From an uncultured Bacteroidales bacterium (GTDB lineage: Bacteria > Bacteroidota > Bacteroidia > Bacteroidales > UBA932), in contig CAJOMY010000101.1 of NCBI GenBank assembly GCA_905235775.1, positions 1-6,413 on the forward strand: a stretch of DNA of 6,413 bases, given 5' to 3'. Position 1 is the stretch's first letter; every line of letters begins with the position of its first letter. Both the position numbers and the translations under genes were made by a program. Below are positions 5,459 to 6,413 of this stretch, piece by piece. A model generated the notes under the pieces. That model was not told where the DNA came from. It did not search any database and worked only from the letters and a program-made list of their open reading frames with translations.

Positions 5459-6413
5459 GCATCTATCGTTCCGCGGTCGAACATCCCGTGACGACCGCCT
5501 TGATTTTCATCGCTTTCGCGATCCTGGGCGTCTTCTCACTGACGCAGACGTCCATCGCCCAGCTCCCGGAGTTTGATTCCAACACGATCATGGTGATGTC
5601 CTCCTATCCCGGCGCGAACGCGCAGGATATCGAGACCAACCTGACCAAGGTTCTGGAGAACGCCCTCAACGGCGTGGAAAACCTCAAAGAGCTGAATTCC
5701 CAGTCCAAAGAAAACATCTCCCTGCTGACGCTGACTTTCAATTACGGCGTGGACATCGAGACGGCGACCAACAACGTACGAGACCGCTTGGACATGGTCA
5801 ATTCGGTTCTTCCGGACGGAGCTTCGCTGCCGGTCATCTTCAAGTTCAGCGCGTCGGACATCCCGATCATGCTGATGTCCGCTACGGCGGACGAGAGCAT
5901 CCTCGGACTGGACAAGATTCTGGACGACAAACTCGCCACGCCGCTGGCGCGCGTCCCCGGCGTGGATCTCGACGACAACGCCCTGTATCAGTTCGTAGAG
6001 AAACCTTTCTTCGACGATCCTTCCGAATATCAGAAGATCCTGCAGATGGGATGGCAGAACTGGAACGGCATGTATCTGTGCCAGATCCAGAACCCGCCGT
6101 TCACGTCGCCGGATCAGCTGATGCAGCGGTACGGCCTGCTGGGCGCCACCCTCGGCAAAACGCTCGGCTACATATACGGCCACGGGCTTGTCCCGATCTT
6201 CGAGTCCGCCTGCGCCCCGATCTTCGATACTCTGTCCATGGCACGCTCCATGGCGGAATTCCTGTATGACCTGATGGATGATCCGGGCCCGATCATGGAC
6301 ATCATCAACACCTATCAGCCCATGGCGGACGAACAGACCATCGGCATGCTGAAAGCCAACAACGGCACACGCGCCGGCTGCTTCGCGATGCGCTCTTCCG
6401 CATCCTTCCTGTC
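5455..6413 (+). CDS. RND efflux pump N-terminus, fused in frame to foreign sequence (chimeric frame, runs off the edge)
   Basis: The frame starts at the ATG of an ATGA overlap with the adaptor gene and stays open for 319 codons to the window edge. Residues 1-170 are a clear RND (AcrB/HAE1 family) N-terminus: a short cytoplasmic start (SIYRSAVEHPV), first transmembrane helix (about 11-30), AQLPEFD (35-41), then the first porter segment with SSYPGANAQDIE, LNGVENLKELNSQSKEN, TFNYGVDIETATNNVRDRLD and LATPLARVPGV (160-170). RND proteins normally continue here with a GxVxxxGxxxxxxxV strand and run to about 1000-1050 residues. Instead the frame changes after V170 to a URO-D-like sequence (next entry). 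The upstream part fits the operon perfectly, so the native gene is an inner-membrane, proton-driven exporter subunit. The version as read has one membrane helix and cannot be a working pump. Confidence 0.85.
   Translation, partial: MSIYRSAVEHPVTTALIFIAFAILGVFSLTQTSIAQLPEFDSNTIMVMSSYPGANAQDIETNLTKVLENALNGVENLKELNSQSKENISLLTLTFNYGVDIETATNNVRDRLDMVNSVLPDGASLPVIFKFSASDIPIMLMSATADESILGLDKILDDKLATPLARVPGVDLDDNALYQFVEKPFFDDPSEYQKILQMGWQNWNGMYLCQIQNPPFTSPDQLMQRYGLLGATLGKTLGYIYGHGLVPIFESACAPIFDTLSMARSMAEFLYDLMDDPGPIMDIINTYQPMADEQTIGMLKANNGTRAGCFAMRSSASFL
5965..6413 (+). other. Uroporphyrinogen decarboxylase family (COG0407)-like fragment, joined to the RND frame
   Basis: From D171 of the open frame onward the sequence no longer resembles RND proteins. 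It has DDNALYQFVE, then a DDPSEYQKIL segment, APIFDTLSMARSMAEFLYDLMDDP and NGTRAGCFAMRSSASF before the edge. This matches my memory of the URO-D-like methyltransferase group, in which a PG-x(4)-D-x(3)-QFVE segment is followed by a PFD-L-x-x-RG-like helix, a Y/MYRRPE-like turn and an FxxxxxSAxF strand. It is a middle piece: the N-terminal part of the barrel and the C-terminal part are both absent. These proteins are soluble TIM barrels that decarboxylate porphyrinogen or move methyl groups to or from corrinoids, and I cannot say which. The fragment has no start of its own. It is most likely a misjoined contig end. Confidence 0.65.

Noticed and set aside
5455..6413. A novel bifunctional membrane-anchored URO-D/RND enzyme
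   Set aside because: The RND part stops after one helix and half a porter subdomain, and the URO-D part lacks its N-terminal barrel. Neither would fold as known, so a misjoin or rearrangement is far more likely than a new system.
1..6413. tRNA, rRNA, CRISPR arrays, insertion sequences, attachment sites or riboswitches
   Set aside because: Nearly all of the window is coding. The three gaps (128, 15 and 107 bases) are too short for these or show no matching structure, and I saw no long direct or inverted repeats.

Overview
The window looks like chromosomal DNA from a GC-rich member of the Bacteroidota, probably Bacteroidales. Three things point there. Several genes are preceded by the Bacteroidota-type -7 promoter element TAnnTTTG and not by a sigma70 box. 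The leaders are mostly A/T-rich and lack a Shine-Dalgarno sequence. The phosphoglycerate kinase carries the long charged insertion after its ENLRFY motif that I recall from Bacteroides-type enzymes. Genus-level placement is not possible from reading alone.

Layout from left to right. (1) 1-593, minus strand: the N-terminal two thirds of a COG1092-type class I SAM-dependent methyltransferase, cut off by the window edge. (2) 594-721: a 128-base divergent intergenic region with one -7 element facing each way. (3) 722-1975, plus: complete phosphoglycerate kinase (pgk). (4) 1991-2878, minus: complete prolipoprotein diacylglyceryl transferase (lgt), convergent with pgk. The hairpin terminator of pgk lies inside the last codons of lgt. 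(5) 2879-2985: a second divergent intergenic region, with candidate promoters and two short dyads. (6) 2986 to the right edge, plus: an RND-type tripartite efflux operon in the order outer-membrane factor (TolC family), lipoprotein membrane-fusion protein, RND pump. Its genes overlap by 8 and 4 bases, so they are almost certainly co-transcribed and probably translationally coupled.

The exporter would work as follows: the RND pump sits in the inner membrane, the lipid-anchored adaptor bridges the periplasm, and the TolC-like channel opens the outer membrane. Lgt, transcribed divergently from the operon, supplies the lipidation that the adaptor's N-terminal cysteine needs. This may be only chromosomal adjacency. 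No local regulator gene is seen and the substrate cannot be told.

The main anomaly is in the last gene. The RND protein is normal for about 170 residues, up to the conserved PGV that ends the first porter-domain segment. It then continues in the same frame as a uroporphyrinogen-decarboxylase (URO-D/COG0407)-like protein to the window edge. No functional pump could come from this frame. A chimeric assembly joint near a contig end is the simplest explanation, with a real deletion or recombination second. I did not find a convincing undescribed system here. The rest is ordinary core-genome and efflux content.
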